DNA of 64,000 nt from Lojkania enalia (Eukaryota; Ascomycota; Dothideomycetes; Pleosporales): assembly GCA_010094045.1 (NCBI GenBank), contig ML986680.1, forward strand, positions 120,774 to 184,773, written 5' to 3'. The notes beneath the pieces are model-generated. The model was given only the letters and a program-made list of their open reading frames with translations. It was not told the origin of the DNA and searched no databases. The translations under genes and the position numbers were made by a program. The first letter of the stretch is position 1; each line of letters starts with the position of its first letter. This document shows, in pieces, positions 1-10,105 of the stretch.

Positions 1-305
1 GCCCATGCGGGCGGTGCCTTGATAAATGCCAACATATTGTGCCTCAGGTAACTGGTTAAGAGCTCTGGATAGAGGCCTTTATTAGTCGCGAGTCGCAGGT
101 TCTGGATATTCTTCCATGCGCGTTCGTGCCAGATGATATACTCATCCACATGCTGGCAAACCTCTTTTGGAAGTGCAACAGAGTCGTCTTGCAGATGCGG
201 CGTGGTCTGGCATTGTACTTTGTCTTTAAGAGTGAGATGGAGGTATGCAAGGTAGGCGGTGGGGAGGACGACGGGTAATGAAACGACGGCTAGAAAGACG
301 AACAT
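1..305 (-). CDS. Hypothetical membrane-anchored protein, 3' end beyond window
   Basis: An open frame starts at an ATG at 305 and runs off the left edge, giving 101 codons with no stop. The first 20 or so residues (MFVFLAVVSLPVVLPTAYLA) are a hydrophobic N-terminal segment, likely a signal anchor. The rest is polar and ends in a stretch that reads YLRHNM followed by a Phe/Pro-rich patch. It resembles in general form the small uncharacterised fungal proteins that start with one membrane helix, but I cannot assign a function. Base composition is that of normal coding sequence and no intron signals are needed in the visible part. The gene is cut by the window, so length and product are unknown. 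Confidence 0.55.
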   Translation of the reverse strand, partial: MFVFLAVVSLPVVLPTAYLAYLHLTLKDKVQCQTTPHLQDDSVALPKEVCQHVDEYIIWHERAWKNIQNLRLATNKGLYPELLTSYLRHNMLAFIKAPPAW

Positions 306-687
306 TTTTAATACCGTTGCTCAGCCAGGGCTTCAATTGAACGGTGCGTTAATGTTGAGGATTTTCGTGCATTTGCGCGGGATATAACTTTGGTATCTTG
401 TGGGGGTATATAGTTTTCGCTTATATATTGGTAGCTAGCTCTAGTCGTGCCAGCATTGGCATCGACGATGCGGCTCGGATTTTTCGTATCCAAAGCGCTG
501 CTGGCCTTGGCATGGAAAATATAAGAACGCTAATTGGAACGTTGGAGGCGATCTATTTCAAGGTCTGGCTGGATGTCAATTGCTTGATCATCAGACTATT
601 ATACCTGGATAGCATTGTCAGGCACCTTGAATCAACTCTCGCCGCCTTGGAATTCTACAATCGTGATACTGGGTTCGACGAACCCAC

Positions 688-876
688 TACGATCCTTCTC
701 ATCCTACTAAGCAACTCCGCCACTCTGAATGGTTTCCCCACGACTACAGACATTATCGTCTTAATTTGTAGTTCTCTTACATTTGTAGCGACTCCAATTA
801 CAGGTATATGTGTAGTTGACATGCGATAGCACTTCATTTCTCCAATGTTTGCAACGGCAGTCAGTCCATTTATTAC
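688..876 (-). pseudogene. Relic of a response-regulator receiver domain
   Basis: Within an open minus-strand stretch (1017-655) the reading contains INGLTAV, then a gap, then PVIGVATN and VVGKPFRVAELLSRMR. This is the order seen in the C-terminal half of CheY-like receiver domains of fungal hybrid histidine kinases: the (M)NGLTA segment after the phospho-acceptor Asp, the PVI-x-VTAN strand with its conserved Thr/Ala, and the KPF loop carrying the invariant Lys. The spacing between PVI..TAN and KPF is about five residues too short, the upstream Asp strand is not recognisable, and no kinase lies nearby. I read it as a fragment of a two-component protein, not a working gene. Confidence 0.5.
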
Positions 877-1124
877 TATAGCAACTCCATGTCTGGGGAC
901 ATTTGACTCCTTTTTTGGAGGGTTACCGTCGCCGCTTTTGGAGTCACTTGCACCCAAGGTGCCAAGCCCAACCTGCAACCCCGTCAGCTTTTCTTGCCTA
1001 GTTCCGCACCGCCCCATCCTGTCTCGTTTTAAGCTCGGCTATATAGTTCCTGCGCACATAGGGATCCTGCGCAGTCGCCCAAAACCAGCCACCCTACCAA
1101 AACACCATATAATGAAGTAATTTA

Positions 1125-1495
1125 CATAGATAATTGCCACTAATTGCACATAGATTCGAGAGTTGCAGCTGCAGTAGCCTCCTCTGTAGAAAGCACCCTT
1201 CTACGGGCCTGCTCAGCATCTGATTGGTCCTGAGCCTTCTTGATATTCTCGATATTTGTAAACCTCTCCTATAGGTCTATTTAACCCTTTTTACGCGACT
1301 TTAAAGGGCTAGCAGCCTCTATTAGGTGTTTAAGGCGTATGTTTTCTGCTTCTATTAGTTCTGCCCTGGTATTTATGGCTGACATAGCCTTGCCAACTTT
1401 ACAGAAGACTAGCCGAATCGTGTAAGTAGTATTTCCAGATTCCTAAAGCTGCTGCTGTATGTAGTAGAGGTCCTAAGCTCTCTAAGGCGTATTAT
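1125..1495 (-). pseudogene. C-terminal relic of a pogo/DDE-type transposase
   Basis: Translating the minus strand gives a continuous protein-like reading from about 1495 to 1125: DLYYIQQQL, then KVGKAMSAINTRAELIEAEN, IEAASPLKSRKKG, and ERFTNIENIKKAQ leading to EQARRRVLSTEEA. A coiled, charged tail of this type is typical of the C-terminus of fungal DDE-superfamily (pogo/Fot1-like) transposases. At least two stops (TAG) fall where CAG would restore Gln, and a frame change lies near 1280. C-to-T change at CpA is the RIP signature. No N-terminal or catalytic part is present here. Confidence 0.55.
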
Positions 1496-1754
1496 AAAGG
1501 GTGTTAATAGCTAATATAGGCCATAGAAGTGTTATAGGCCGGCTGGGCTAGGCCGGCAAGGAAAGGTAAAGTGGGGTAGGCACTCATGGAGTAGGCAGCC
1601 ACATCATATCTCTCCACTGAGGCGGTAATCATCGCTAGCGCGACGAAATCAATTTTTTTGGATTTTTTGTTAGTCCAAGTTCCGAAGTCAAACTTAATTA
1701 CAAAGGGCAGTCTACCTTATCTACATTTGTAGCTGACAACCTGATTTAAATCAC

Positions 1755-4157
1755 ATGATCGAACTAGACGGAGTACAGTGCTCTCATGATGAGGCTTGTT
1801 CCGACTGCGAGCGAACGATATGTTCACTCTTGAACAGTCCTTCTAAGCATGATGAACTTGTTATATGGCTTCCCAAACAACTCAAGTGTGAGGAGTGTCA
1901 CGAGGAGTATCAGTGTCTATATTGTCTAAAGCTTGCGGTAAAGTTAAGGCTGAAAGAGAAACAAGAGAAAGCCAATAACGAGGGCGGAGATCAGACACTA
2001 AGGCTTATCATTGAAACGGAGCCGTTCTTTTCTAGAATCCTAAGAATGTGCTTCCCACCGCAGGTTTCAGATGGATTGCGAATTGCTTTAGGGAGCATGA
2101 GTGGTGGGATGCTCGCTTCTGATGGAGTTTGGTTTACAGCATTCGAAAATGACAAACGAATTGCTCCTACACTTTTGAGAGAACAGTACTCGTGGAATTC
2201 GAACCTCCGGCAACTTCGCTCTTGCCTTGAAGAATGTGAAAATTTCCACGGAGAATGCAAGAGGAAAGATGGAGGACAATTGTCATCTACAAAAGACTTA
2301 TATCTTTTAGACCTGAAGGAGCGCCGGCTTGTCTCAAAACCTATTGACACTACTTTCGTCTGCCTCAGTTATGTCTGGGGTTCGGCACGTAGTGACATCC
2401 TTGACTGTAGGAAGTCTCGTCTGGGGATGCTCATGCAAGAAAGCGCATTGGATGATCCCCACATATTCAGCCCACCTCTTACTGTTAGAGATTCGATGGA
2501 ATTTGTCGAGGCCATGGGAGAACGATATTTATGGGTGGATCGGTATTGCATCATTCAGGACGATCATTCCCACAAGGAGGCTCAGCTTAAGAGGATGTGT
2601 CAGATCTATGCCTCCGCAAGGTACACAGTGATAGCAGCAGATGGCACTTCTACAGATGGTTTGGTTGCTTGGCAATCCAGTAATAATCGCGACCATATGC
2701 AAAGTAATCTTTGGTATCACAACAAGACGCACTCAATTCTTGCCGGAGTGGGGTTTGAGGAAGTTCCTTTCAATCAAAGTGCTTGGAACACGAGAGGCTG
2801 GACCCTCCAAGAAAAGCTTTTCTCTTCAAGGACCATAGTTTTCAGCGCCGGACAGGTATTCTGGAGATGTCATCAGGAATACTGGCAACAGGACTTTCAC
2901 TATGCCTCAAGGTCCCGTTGGAACCAATTTCAGCCTCTTGTTGCTCCGCCATGGTCGAGTATGCCCTACCTTGCGTCACTCGCTTCGACATTCTCTATAA
3001 GAGAGCTTACTTTTCCTTCCGATTGTGTAGCTGCGTTCTCTGGAATTCTAGGTTACCTTCAGCCCTATTTCCCTGGAGGATTTTTCTTTGCTATGCCCGA
3101 ACTGTGGTTCGATATTGCTCTGCTCTGGGAACCAATTGATGCAAATGTTCGAGATAGGTTCCGACATGAGGAAATTGCTCCTGTACCAACCTGGTCTTGG
3201 GCTAGATGGAAGGGTAATCTCGCCTTTCGTGCCTGGGATATGGCAACACATCTGGTAGTCCTGGAGGAAAAGATGCAACCAAAGCTCTTCGAGGGATCTC
3301 TATGGAAAGATGTGCCCGAGGAGGCAAAAGAGAGTATCCGAAAAACAGCAAGAGGCCCACCCACAAGTCGGCTCGGAATCTCTCCATTGGTCCACTGGTA
3401 CTCTGCACGAATTAGTAAGACGGCATCACCCCATCTTAGGCCAATCCTCAATTGCTACAACCAATTCAGACATTTTGAAAAGAATATGGAGATCGAGCCT
3501 CCATCTCCTTGGATTCGAGTACCCACATCAGATGGTTGCGTTTATACAACAATAGACGCAAGAGACGATTCTCCAATGTACAAATGCCCGATATATACGC
3601 TGGATGATGTCTTACCATCAAACGAGGACGACTCAACCCACTCGCCCATACTTTTCGGCCATGTAAATAGAAGATTCCTACGTATAGGGAAGACCTCTGG
3701 GGCTAGGCTCTGCGATATTAGACCTGGCGGTCGCGAGCCTTCATTTTGTCTGGTACCCAATTTGCAGTTGTTATCACTGGACGGTGCACAAATTGGAACG
3801 ATAACGGTAAACCAGGTCACTGAAAAGAGCATCGCCGAGGCCCTCGCCTCATCAAAAGTCATTGCTGCGCGCATTGGTCATTTACGCGAAACCCAGGACG
3901 ACGTGGTGATAGAAGTGATAGCACTGTCTATGGGCGAGTGCCTTTGCCATGAATCTGGCGATACCATGTATCATCAACTATACCAATGGGAGACGAATAA
4001 GGGAAAGGAATCTAGTGATAATGTGTATCGATATTACAACGTTATGTTTATCCATCGACGACCGGATGACATTGCAGAAAGAAGGGGAATTGGCAGAGTT
4101 GAGAGAGGCCTATGGGATGAAGGAGACCCCGAAGAGATTGACATCTTTTTGGGTTGA
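1755..4157 (+). CDS. HET-domain (heterokaryon incompatibility) protein
   Basis: Single-exon gene of 800 aa. The HET domain (PF06985) spans roughly residues 199-358: FVCLSYVWG opens it, LWVDRYCIIQDD (about 259) is the second signature, and WNTRGWTLQEKLFSSR (about 345) the third. HET proteins act in non-self recognition and cell death on hyphal fusion, or more broadly as immune-type regulators; the domain is TIR-related. The N-terminus is Cys-rich, with pairs at residues 15/18, 45/48 and 54/57, which could bind metal (inference). The long C-terminal half (360-800) has no domain I recognise. The gene converges on the CorA-like gene at 5739-4391. Nothing suggests truncation. Confidence 0.9.
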   Translation: MIELDGVQCSHDEACSDCERTICSLLNSPSKHDELVIWLPKQLKCEECHEEYQCLYCLKLAVKLRLKEKQEKANNEGGDQTLRLIIETEPFFSRILRMCFPPQVSDGLRIALGSMSGGMLASDGVWFTAFENDKRIAPTLLREQYSWNSNLRQLRSCLEECENFHGECKRKDGGQLSSTKDLYLLDLKERRLVSKPIDTTFVCLSYVWGSARSDILDCRKSRLGMLMQESALDDPHIFSPPLTVRDSMEFVEAMGERYLWVDRYCIIQDDHSHKEAQLKRMCQIYASARYTVIAADGTSTDGLVAWQSSNNRDHMQSNLWYHNKTHSILAGVGFEEVPFNQSAWNTRGWTLQEKLFSSRTIVFSAGQVFWRCHQEYWQQDFHYASRSRWNQFQPLVAPPWSSMPYLASLASTFSIRELTFPSDCVAAFSGILGYLQPYFPGGFFFAMPELWFDIALLWEPIDANVRDRFRHEEIAPVPTWSWARWKGNLAFRAWDMATHLVVLEEKMQPKLFEGSLWKDVPEEAKESIRKTARGPPTSRLGISPLVHWYSARISKTASPHLRPILNCYNQFRHFEKNMEIEPPSPWIRVPTSDGCVYTTIDARDDSPMYKCPIYTLDDVLPSNEDDSTHSPILFGHVNRRFLRIGKTSGARLCDIRPGGREPSFCLVPNLQLLSLDGAQIGTITVNQVTEKSIAEALASSKVIAARIGHLRETQDDVVIEVIALSMGECLCHESGDTMYHQLYQWETNKGKESSDNVYRYYNVMFIHRRPDDIAERRGIGRVERGLWDEGDPEEIDIFLG

Positions 4158-4390
4158 TGGTGTTAAGGAGGATTGAGTTTTGCTATTTGAACTGATATTT
4201 ATTCTCGACGGTAACAGTTGCGTGAATCTTCCTTTCCGAACCCATGGCTTGGTATGAATATTGATCTATTATATGAAAGGGAAATGAAACTACACTAGAT
4301 AGAGCTTTGAAGAAAAATCTAAGTGTAGTCGAGTCCTCCATAAATGCGTCCGGTGAGGCTAGTTGCCGAGCACCATAAATTCCTGCTCCC

Positions 4391-5739
4391 TTAATCCGAT
4401 TTACCTTTGGTGTCTTCTCCGGTTCTCCCTTTCGAAGTGTTATCGCCAACTTTACTACCTCCAGTATGCAAGATATTTTTCAGCCGTAAGAACCAACTTG
4501 TCATCAAATTACCCTCCTTAGTGTCTTCCCCGGTTTTACCTTTCAAAGTGACTCCACCGGCTTCTTCATCTCCATCTCCATTGTACGGCGTGTTTTTCAG
4601 CCACAAGAACCAACCTATCATAAGGACTGCCGTTAGAGGAACTACAATAACAAAGTATATCCAGATCTCCTGCTTCTTATCACGAAACTGAAACATCTCG
4701 GTGGAGAAGACGGTGGCAACGAAGGCGCCCGGAAGAAACAGAATGGTCAGAATTGAGAGCGTTTTCATCGCCTTCGAGTCTCGGAGGGATTCTCTTGCCA
4801 GTTTCGATGATGTGTTATTGTCGTATTGGGCAATAAGGCTGGATAACTATTTGGCGAGTTACGTTTCTCATCTCTAATAGCGCAGTTTAGACAACGGAGA
4901 AACTTACAACATTGCGTTGGCTGTCTATTTTGCCGGGTAGGCTTTCCATGTCCACATCTCGGCTCTTGGAAATATCAGCAAATATGGTTGCGATCTGACT
5001 CAATCCACTGTTATAGTGTAAGTCCTCGGTAAGTTGCTTGCCAAATTTCTCCTCAAATTTTCGTCGACGGCCAAGTTCTTCGAGCTCCATGTTGCATTTG
5101 TGGAGGATCTTGCTGAGCTCACGATACTCTTTCCTTGATTTTTCGGGCTTGTTCACGGTCTCCAATTCTGCGAGGAGCCTCTCGTCTACCTCCTTTACAT
5201 GAGCGAGAAGGGCTCCGAATCTTTTGGATGTATTGCGACAGTGGGTTCGAAAGAGTTCCAACGGGAGTATCATAGGATGGCGCCCATATAGCTTAGTCAA
5301 GCCTTGTACCCCTTGGAAAAGCCTCGAGAGATCGGAATCCTGGTCGGTCTGCATAACAGCGGATATTTTGCTGGGCGAATCGGGTGCATCGGACTCAGTC
5401 ATGCAGATCAAAACAAGAGACCAGAAGCCACCTTCTCCGTAGAATGGAGTTTGGATCATATAAGCTGAACGACGCATATCAGCTGAATAAAGAAAAACGC
5501 ACCATTGCAGGCAGGACAAATTATTTACCTTTCAACGGCTTTCCGTCCTTACGCGAAGAGATGAGCTGACAAATCCCACGATCATGATGGCGGGAGAACA
5601 TGTAATCCTCTGGAAGCTCGAAGAAGTCTACAATGCTCTGTACTGGAGGCTGGCTGAGGAGTTCCTTCAGTTCATCGAAGGAGGCAAATCCCTTTTTGTC
5701 GGACCTCCGGAATCTGTTCGGATTAGCACTCGGCATCAT
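4391..5739 (-). CDS. CorA-like two-TM C-terminal domain protein
   Basis: Three exons: 5739-5529, 5464-4908 and 4846-4391; introns of 64 and 61 nt with GTAAAT and GTAAGT donors; the joined frame gives 407 aa. The soluble N-terminal two thirds is helical and charged. The end is KAMKTLSILTILFLPGAFVA (first TM, about 283-304), a short loop, then a second TM (about 317-339) and a tail. This is the architecture of the fungal CorA-like family in which a soluble sensor-like region precedes two helices; the metal-selective GMN motif of true CorA channels is absent (FLPG here). The tail holds a tandem duplication: WFLWLKN...KTGEDTKEG is repeated as WFLRLKN...RTGEDTKG. Ion transport is not shown; it could be a signalling membrane protein. 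Confidence 0.75.
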
Positions 5740-5790
5740 TAATCACCTGACGGATTTATATTTTACATTAAAGAACAGAGCGCGGTCTGT

Positions 5791-7019
5791 TTATCCGGCT
5801 CTTTCTGTTCTTCGGGTGACGGTGGTGGCGGCTATCCAGGCGTATCCATCAGTGAAAATCCATGATAACATAGTGAATGGAATTACCGGTTTTTCTCTGA
5901 TCCATGAGAAATATCGCTCCAAATGTTCTATATTTATTTCATTGGATAATTCCTCGCTAGGGATATTCGAAAACTGGGCACTCTGGGTTTTGACCTTCGA
6001 AGACGTATTTTGCACCCATCGCGTGCCGGATAGTTGAACATTCCACAACTCGACGTATAAAGATGCGCTGCTACCCGGATGCTCAACCTTGCTCAGACTT
6101 TTCTCTGGTTCCGGAACGACACTTTCGAATAATTCTCCCACTGCCTGCTGATTTTCGTGTTCCACTTGCTCAGTCTGTTGAATATCCCCTACGGTGGTGA
6201 TCGAAACGAAATCCTCGATGTTAACGCTACTTAGTTCATTCACATTGAGCCGTATGTCTTCTCCCATTGGTGGACGACGTGGATCGAATATAATCGGATC
6301 ATCGCGTCCATTTTCCGCCATTCCACTCTGAAAATCTCGAAACGAAAAGCCGGCAACATCGGTCTCAATTTCAAGAGTGCCAAAGAATACCTCGTCATCC
6401 TCTCGCTCCAGAATAACCGCTGTTCGTATAGAGCTTGGGATACCACTTAGGGAGAGTTGATTTTCGTTCACCATCCATATCGCAGTATTCGGGGCACCAT
6501 GGTTGCGACCGCGGATTTCCATCATACCAATCAGAGATCCACCTGAGGCCTCTCGAGTTACTGTTCTCTCCCATTGAAACCCAACCGAACCTCCCACCTC
6601 AACACCGAAACTGAAGTCATTTCCAGTTGTTGTGGTTACATGGGAGCTAGGGTTCTAGTGCCGGTAAGCTCACTAATAAAGATTCTTATTCAAAGGAAAT
6701 AGGACTTGGGTTCATTAGAAAACTGTAAACATACAAGCAGGAACTTCCCATTCGGAGCGATTGCGCTAACCCTGGGATCGGGTCGATGTTCATGCGGAAG
6801 CGTTTTGAATTGTAACGAGATCTTAGCAGACTTGATGCGGCGTGTCACTTTCAAAGGGATGAAGGAAAACTCGAGAGCGATTAGAGTAGCGGCTATATCT
6901 GAATCTGGTGATTTGTATCCATGGACCACGCTAATCAGCCGCGCTTTGACGGCGTATGATGAGTGACGGTCAAGGAGAACTCTCCGTTGGATTGGATTAT
7001 TTGGATCGTTCAAAACCAT
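5791..7019 (-). CDS. Uncharacterised beta-rich fungal protein
   Basis: Two exons: 7019-6735 and 6654-5791, separated by an 80-nt intron (GTATGT donor, CACTAG acceptor, phase 0); 382 aa. The first 250 residues look like alternating beta strands with many Val/Ile/Thr, and there is a Gly-rich segment around the splice site (GNDFSFGVEVGGSVGFQWER). No catalytic motif or transmembrane helix is convincing. The stop lies only 52 nt upstream of the ATG of the co-directional CorA-like gene, which is very tight for a fungal intergenic space; I found no splice pair that would join the two, since an in-frame TGA precedes the downstream ATG. Function unknown; proximity to HET and CorA-like genes is the only clue. 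Confidence 0.55.
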
Positions 7020-8837
7020 GGTCTGATATGTTTTTTCTCACGTCCACTGGTGGTAGCAAGTGTAGTTTTCTAATGTTAGTTCAAGAGACGATACCCCGCC
7101 AAAAGCCTCATCGGTGCCTAGAGCTGAAATCATGACATGGCTTGCAGCTTATATAAACTTGCAGGCGCCATGAAAATGAATTTTTGTTGACTCTGGAACA
7201 CAACAATAGTATTACAGTGAGTCCTCAAGTCTACCAATCCATGGAGTGAATAATTCAAGCACGTAGTTCATATGCGATTCTACCTAGGTACTCATGCACT
7301 CATTTAAAAGTGGTCAAGGATGCTGTTGAATCAATAACCCAATCAAGAATAAGAGTAAGCGAAATATTTAATGATGTACCTCCACGTGGTTAGCATACCC
7401 CAGGACGCGTACTTCATGGTACCTCATGAATTCAATGGACGTGCACTTTGTTAAAAAGATGCATAAACATACTAGTACTAAATGAAGGAATTCCGTTCCC
7501 AAGATCCTCATATATATATAACCACGTGACCTCCAAGTAGAACTCCCGGACTTTCCAAGGTTGGGTAGGACTTCTAAGGTTCCTTCATCCTGCACTCCTG
7601 CAGCCTCATAAAGCGTTTCCCATTAACATTCTCCACGTGAATCTTTCCCTCCCCTTAAACCCTCACTTTATGCCTTGGAACTGCACCTAGGTACCAAAGC
7701 TAAATGTGTACAGTTGTCAATTGGGGGCCTCACATTCGCAGCAGCGACCTACAGCAGTCGTGGAACTGGCATGCGTTGTCCGGGTACCATTACAAGGCGC
7801 GACAGCAAGAACAGCAAATAGCTAGCGGAAAAGAGGAGGGAATGGACAGCCTAATGCGCGTGTTTGGCACGTCCATATGGCCCAGCCCGGTGCTAGAGCA
7901 TATTGAAGCTGTACGATTTGCTGTCGCGAAGGGATTTTTTGGGGGGGCAGCTTCTGCGTCTCTGCGTCTGTGTCGGCGTCTCTTGCTCTGCCTCTGTACT
8001 TGCTGCTAACCTCGCACAGCAGCCAGCCCGTCCCTCGAAATTTTTTCTATCATTGCGTCGCATGCTGGGCTGTTATTAACGCGACTGTCCCCCGGCTGAA
8101 AAGTGTTGGTGCAAGCCGTGTTGTGTGTGAGGCGCGCCCAGCTTCTATGCGTCTGCGTGCTCTTCAAAGCTTCCAGCTGAAACGCCAATCAACTTATCGC
8201 TCCCCTCCTCCTGTGCCCGTCCAGCAAGCCTCTTCTCGCAGCCCTGCCCGGGTCCGACGACGACCTGTTCGTTCGGCACACCACTGGCGCACCACACAAC
8301 ACCACCCTCCATCTCCTCCGGCACGCCCTGTGACCACCATCCATCCATTCCTGCGCCCCAGTCCCCTCCCTTCACTCCTCGCCCTCTCAGCGCCGCGTCT
8401 CCCTCCGCACCTGCTTCCCACCTGCTTCGAACCTGCATCTCCTCCCCTCAGATTCGCAGCCAGCCCGCAGAGAGCCCATGACTCGGATCCCTCCCTCGTT
8501 CCGCCGACAGATAATCGAATTTTCGCATTTTTTACCCCCAGGCGCATTGATATTTTGGAAACCTTTGGCTCGTCTTTTCGCAACGCAACCCACTCCGGAC
8601 AACGACACCACAAACACCCGCGCTCTCCGTCCTAGCCTCATTTCGTCCCAGCATCGTCTAGTTCCCGATTCTTGCCCGACCCCTCCCTCTTCGTCGCCTT
8701 CTTACAGCTCTCAACAACGATCAATCTCCAAGCCTAATCTCGAATAATCTTCACGGATTTTCCTCTAACGTGCCCAGCTCCCCCTCTCAACTGTTTTGTA
8801 AACTTCCGCGCTTCTAGCATTTCGGGCCTTTCGCATA
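7020..8837. other. Gene-free interval with GC-rich and pyrimidine-rich stretch
   Basis: 7020-7690 is AT-leaning with no coherent reading. From about 7900 to 8840 the plus strand becomes rich in CCT/CTC and proline-like codons, so open frames appear on both strands, but none has a domain, splice pattern or composition of a real gene. The pyrimidine-rich plus strand ending just before the ATG at 8838 looks like a fungal promoter or 5' leader for the decayed gene there. Confidence 0.4.
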
Positions 8838-9345
8838 ATGCCTCGATCCGCTAGCTCATACCGCGCCGCCGCCGCTCTATACGCGAGACGAAAGACCCGG
8901 CCGTCATCGAGGACTGGATCGGATAGTAGCAGCAGGACGAACTGAACATGGGACGAGTCAACATCGGACTTGACCAACTCTGACAACTACGACCATACTG
9001 CCAGTAGGAATGGCAGCGTCTGGGAATCAGAGCATGGAGAGCCGATTGTGAACATGATGCAGAATATTTGCGATGTGCCCGCTAGGCTGGACAGAGAGGG
9101 GGGAGGGGAAAGACCGCGGAAACACGGCAATTTCGGTATGAGGACCGCATCTCTAATTCCCTTGGACTGGCCATAGTTTGAGTCCTACATAGTGTACATA
9201 CTAGTTATGTGTGTAATTGCCATATAATCGTCTAACCGTCTCCAGTTCCGCGAGCTCCACGATGCCGCAATCTCATGGAAGCACAACACGGTAACGTTTG
9301 CGTCGGATTACTACCAAAGAAACTGCGGAATACAGTCGTAGAAGA
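8838..9345 (+). pseudogene. Decaying gene of unknown function
   Basis: After a pyrimidine-rich leader an ATG opens MPRSASSYRAAAALYARRK, continues to an in-frame TGA at about 8946, and then stays in the same frame through SVWESEHGEPIVNMMQNICD and MRTASLIPLDWP to a TAG at about 9174. A further coherent piece, FRELHDAAISWKHNTVTFAS, begins at 9246 right after a CTCCAG acceptor-like site. Both stops are one C-to-T change from a sense codon (CGA, CAG). The composition (Ser/Arg-rich start, then ordered segment) is that of a real protein, so I read it as a gene inactivated by point mutation and loss of its 3' part. I do not recognise the family. Confidence 0.4.
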
Positions 9346-9460
9346 GGGTTCGAGGGTTGACACTGAAGGAAAAGACACCCAATTCCCTAGACGTCTGTAT
9401 GATTGGAGCAGCCCCTTTCGTCCGCCTAGCGGACCGAGCGCGCCAGGGGCAGGGTAGGCT
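9346..9460 (+). mobile_element. Possible Ty3/gypsy polyprotein scrap
   Basis: Immediately after the decayed gene a short plus-strand reading gives LTLKEKTPNSLDVCMIGAAP followed by FVRLA. A similar (D/E)-I-x-MIGAAPF-x-x-LA segment is familiar to me from the linker between protease and reverse transcriptase in fungal Ty3/gypsy Pol proteins. Only some 35 codons are seen; no RT, RNase H, integrase or LTR follows. Weak support, based on one motif. Confidence 0.25.
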
Positions 9461-10105
9461 CAGCTCTGGTCTGGTCTAGTCTAGTTGCGGCGGTGGCTGT
9501 CGGAGTAGGAAAGAAGAAAGATGGGGAATCAGCGTCATGGCCGGATTGGGTTACCGTTGCTGGAAGATCGTAACAGACGCTAGAGGTGTAAAAATAGGAT
9601 CGTAGATAGCGAAAGCAAATGCGAAGAGCCCTGAAAAAGTGCACTGGAAAAAGACCCAAACGAAGTAGAGGGAGGATACTTTAAAAATAAGAGTCGAAAG
9701 CCGTCTGAATCAAACCTAACTGACGCTGGCGGGATCGTCAGGTCCACACGAAAGTCGTACCAACAGCATCAGAGCCTGCCGCGGTAAATAGAACGATAAG
9801 GCGGACACTGGGAAGGCCGCGCAGCATGTTGGCTAGTCGGAGACCGAGGTTTTGATTGGTGGACGGAGATGAGATGGGGGAGCAGGCAGGCGAGGCGTAG
9901 AAAGAGGAAGCCTGGCGACAGGAGCGCGAGCATTTTACAGACATCAAAAGCGGCGGGTTGAGAGTGCGAGGAGCGATGCCCGATATGAATAAGCGCAGGT
10001 ACTGCACTAAACTCGAAGAGGGTCCCTGCACAGAAATTACTAGCATCTCCCCATCCATCAATATGAGACCGAGCCCCAGTAGTACTCTTGCTTCATTCGA
10101 TGATC
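9461..10105. other. No gene seen
   Basis: Minus-strand open frames of 77 and 107 codons lie here but show no domain or protein-like composition. I see no coherent relic reading. Confidence 0.35.

Noticed and set aside
398..829. 143-codon plus-strand frame with hydrophobic segments
   Set aside because: It is the antisense shadow of the receiver-domain relic and adjacent AT-rich DNA; no family resemblance.
7970..8635. 221-codon plus-strand frame, Pro/Ser/Arg-rich, with matching open frames on the minus strand
   Set aside because: Open because of biased CCT/CTC composition on one strand; no domain, no splice structure, and all frames are open. More likely a leader or promoter.
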